Shown one piece after another: positions 6,041-7,555 of a DNA stretch of 7,555 nucleotides (position 1 is the stretch's first letter; each line of letters begins with the position of its first letter). A model generated the notes under the pieces. The model saw only the letters and a program-made list of their open reading frames with translations. It had not been told where the DNA came from and searched no databases. The stretch is from Anaerolineaceae bacterium. Its GTDB lineage: Bacteria > Chloroflexota > Anaerolineae > Anaerolineales > Anaerolineaceae. The position numbers and the translations under genes were made by a program. Location of the stretch: contig DNOU01000064.1 of NCBI GenBank assembly GCA_003501835.1, forward strand, positions 1 to 7,555, in the 5' to 3' direction.

Positions 6041-6376
6041 TCAATCCTCAGATTCCTTAAGGTTGTTCACGGATTTATTCACTGTTTCGACATTGATACG
6101 CCCGCTGGAAATAGGTGAAAAAATGCTTACAATGTCGCCTGGTTCAAGATTCACCCTTAACTTCTGATCCAAAAGGCGTGGATTTCTGCCATTTATATAG
6201 ATTGGGATATAAGGGTAAAGGTGACCACCTTCCCCCAGCAATTCACTTCCCAATTTCGGAAATCGATGGTTGATTTGCTGTAAGAGATCATCCAGCGTCA
6301 TTCCAGGATGATCTTCAAATGAGACCGTTTTCCTCCTCGTGATCAAGCGAAACGTACCGTAAAAATTGACTTTCAT
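6041..6376 (-). CDS. MoaD-like beta-grasp protein lacking Gly-Gly, with a C-terminal tail
   Basis: This 111-residue protein is a clear paralogue of the gene that follows it. The two align without gaps over 92 positions and share MKV-FY-T-R at the start, KTV-F at 16-20, LL-E-G in the middle and INGR at 61-64. Where the paralogue ends Gly-Gly (91-92), this one has Ser-Gly, within SPISSGR, and continues for 19 polar residues to an acidic end. As it stands it cannot be adenylylated at a terminal Gly-Gly. It could be non-carrier, processed by a protease, or a structural or substrate partner of the radical SAM protein. S91 is encoded by AGC, one transition from glycine GGC. The start ATG at 6376 is 27 bases after the radical SAM stop and has only a distant GGAG. 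The MoaD fold is secure, but the function is not. Confidence 0.83.
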   Translation of the reverse strand: MKVNFYGTFRLITRRKTVSFEDHPGMTLDDLLQQINHRFPKLGSELLGEGGHLYPYIPIYINGRNPRLLDQKLRVNLEPGDIVSIFSPISSGRINVETVNKSVNNLKESED

Positions 6377-6403
6377 GGTCAGAGCTCGTTCTCCATTTGT
6401 TTC

Positions 6404-7555
6404 TTAAGGACACTGGACGATGCCTTGAGCCCACAGGCATCCCCCACAGGTGGGAAAAGTATTCCCCAAACAATCCTCAACGTTGGCTTCTGAAAGGTCG
6501 CATCCGCCGCAGAAGGTACAGGGGGCGAATACAAAATTGTGAAGCCGTTCACGGTATTGCAGGAACGCGGGAGATAGCCAGATCTCCTGGATGGATTGAT
6601 CCCTGACATTTCCCAGGACATGCCTTTGGGATTTGCGGGGTTTGTTGTGCAGGTAGCTGGTGAAATCGTGCATTAAGGGCCAGCAGGGGCTGACATCTCC
6701 ATTCCAGGAAATTGAAAGGGTCCCGCTTTCCACAAAATTGCAAACATCATTGGCGCCACCCCAGTTGTTACCAGCAAAGAGCACATTGCATCCGCTGTTG
6801 AAGGCGTCAATCAGGGCATCGCGGGTCTCCTCGGAAAAATCCATTTTGGGGAGGATCAATCGCGGCAGAACAGCGGAGGGCAGGTAGGATATGTGACGCA
6901 AGGTTTGGGAATATAAGCATTCCTGCTGCATTGATTCTACCGCAGGCTGGAGGTTGCTCACCGAAAAATACCTGGCTTTGAGTGAAATTCCGAGGCGGAT
7001 CACTTTTGGCAGGTCTGTGATATTGCGCTTCATGGCCAGAAAGGCGATGCCGATTTCAGGCTTGGGGAAGTGTCCTCCCCCGCGTTTCCGTGCAAGGGAA
7101 CGCAAATTCTCGATAATCCTGGGAAGTTGCGATCCGATGCGAACGTCCGCGTAGGTTTCCGGTGTCGCGCCGTCAATGGAAACCCAGAGCGTATCGAGAC
7201 CCGCCTTGACCAGCTTATTAATCCTGCTTTCGGTGAGCAGGAGACCGTTGGTGATCAATTCCACCCTTGCACCCAGTTTTTTTACCCTGGCGATCCAATC
7301 AAGCGTGTGCTGATGGAAAAGGGGTTCGCCGATACCACCAAAATAGATCGTCGGGACAGGATTCATATGTTCGAGGTTGGAGTAGATCAGCTCAAAGGTT
7401 TCCTCAGACATTTTCCCTTCGGGCAGGTCCCAGTTATTGCGAAAACAGGTAATGCAGTTGAGGTTGCACGCAGTCGTGGGTTCGATGTAGATCTTGGTGA
7501 GGTGGGTGATTGGGCGATGGACGCGAAAATAATTCTGCCCCTCATCGATGCGCAC
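6404..7555 (-). CDS. Radical SAM/SPASM protein, tungsten cofactor oxidoreductase maturase type
   Basis: The visible 383 residues begin at a GTG at the very edge of the window. Only about 29 residues precede the first motif, so the protein is complete or nearly so, but the true start may lie outside. The radical SAM cluster ligands are C30, C34 and C37 (ACNLNCITCF), and GGIGEP at 73-78 is the SAM-binding GGE-like motif. The C-terminal SPASM region has C272-x13-G286-x4-C291, then C346, C349, C352, C362, C370, C373 and C382, ending CGGCLWAQGIVQCP, which would bind auxiliary iron-sulfur clusters. I recognise this as the PqqE-like family found beside tungsten AOR genes and named a tungsten cofactor oxidoreductase radical SAM maturase. 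An older name for the P. furiosus neighbour of aor is cmo. Its exact reaction is not established. It is followed by the two MoaD-like genes in the same direction, which supports a role in cofactor or enzyme maturation. Confidence 0.88.
   Translation of the reverse strand: MRIDEGQNYFRVHRPITHLTKIYIEPTTACNLNCITCFRNNWDLPEGKMSEETFELIYSNLEHMNPVPTIYFGGIGEPLFHQHTLDWIARVKKLGARVELITNGLLLTESRINKLVKAGLDTLWVSIDGATPETYADVRIGSQLPRIIENLRSLARKRGGGHFPKPEIGIAFLAMKRNITDLPKVIRLGISLKARYFSVSNLQPAVESMQQECLYSQTLRHISYLPSAVLPRLILPKMDFSEETRDALIDAFNSGCNVLFAGNNWGGANDVCNFVESGTLSISWNGDVSPCWPLMHDFTSYLHNKPRKSQRHVLGNVRDQSIQEIWLSPAFLQYRERLHNFVFAPCTFCGGCDLSEANVEDCLGNTFPTCGGCLWAQGIVQCP

Noticed and set aside
6041..6110. Frameshift as the explanation for the tail of the MoaD-like protein
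   Set aside because: The frame alignment with the paralogue is ungapped to residue 92, and the tail ends precisely at the next gene's start. A frameshift is not needed; a single substitution at codon 91 would explain the missing glycine, but not the tail.
6379..6621. Minus-strand 80-residue frame overlapping the radical SAM 3' end
   Set aside because: It lies in another frame inside the cysteine-rich C-terminus of a secure gene and has no motif.
1..7555. CRISPR arrays, insertion sequences, tRNA or rRNA genes
   Set aside because: No regularly spaced repeats, transposase-like frames, terminal inverted repeats or cloverleaf sequences were seen on either strand.

Overview
The window looks like a chromosomal segment of an anaerobic bacterium, most plausibly a member of the Chloroflexota (class Anaerolineae). 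That placement is inferred from a combination of genes: a bacterial mevalonate-pathway decarboxylase, a single-PDZ site-2 protease, and a tungsten-type aldehyde:ferredoxin oxidoreductase (AOR) with dedicated maturation genes. No ribosomal or other marker gene is present to confirm it. No mobile element, CRISPR array, tRNA or rRNA is visible, and the coding density is high.

Left half (1-3543): four genes on the minus strand form a probable operon, in transcription order mvaD-like decarboxylase, rseP-like intramembrane protease, a HEAT-repeat protein and acylphosphatase. The gaps are 74, 13 and 43 bases. The run ends at a perfect 13-bp hairpin with T-tracts on both sides (15-43), so this end of the unit is well defined. 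The mvaD-like gene makes an isoprenoid precursor by decarboxylation. The protease is membrane-embedded and keeps its zinc and aspartate motifs.

Middle (3544-3858): a 315-base divergent intergenic region. It holds a good sigma70-type promoter for the plus-strand AOR gene, an inverted repeat that includes that promoter's -35 box, and a weaker candidate promoter pointing towards mvaD.

Right half (3859-7555): a tungstopterin enzyme module. The AOR gene (plus strand, 609 aa) converges on a minus-strand set of three genes: a radical SAM/SPASM protein of the kind associated with tungsten AOR enzymes (its 5' end is at the window edge), then two tandem MoaD/ThiS-like ubiquitin-fold proteins. The downstream MoaD copy ends in the expected Gly-Gly. 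The upstream copy has Ser-Gly at the exactly equivalent position, followed by a 19-residue tail. A strong GC-rich hairpin (5730-5757) separates the convergent units.

The likely logic of the right half is that the MoaD-type carrier supplies dithiolene sulfur for the pyranopterin cofactor, the radical SAM protein matures the cofactor or the enzyme, and AOR oxidises aldehydes to acids with ferredoxin as electron acceptor. The most unusual element is the MoaD paralogue that lacks a Gly-Gly terminus and sits directly after the radical SAM gene.
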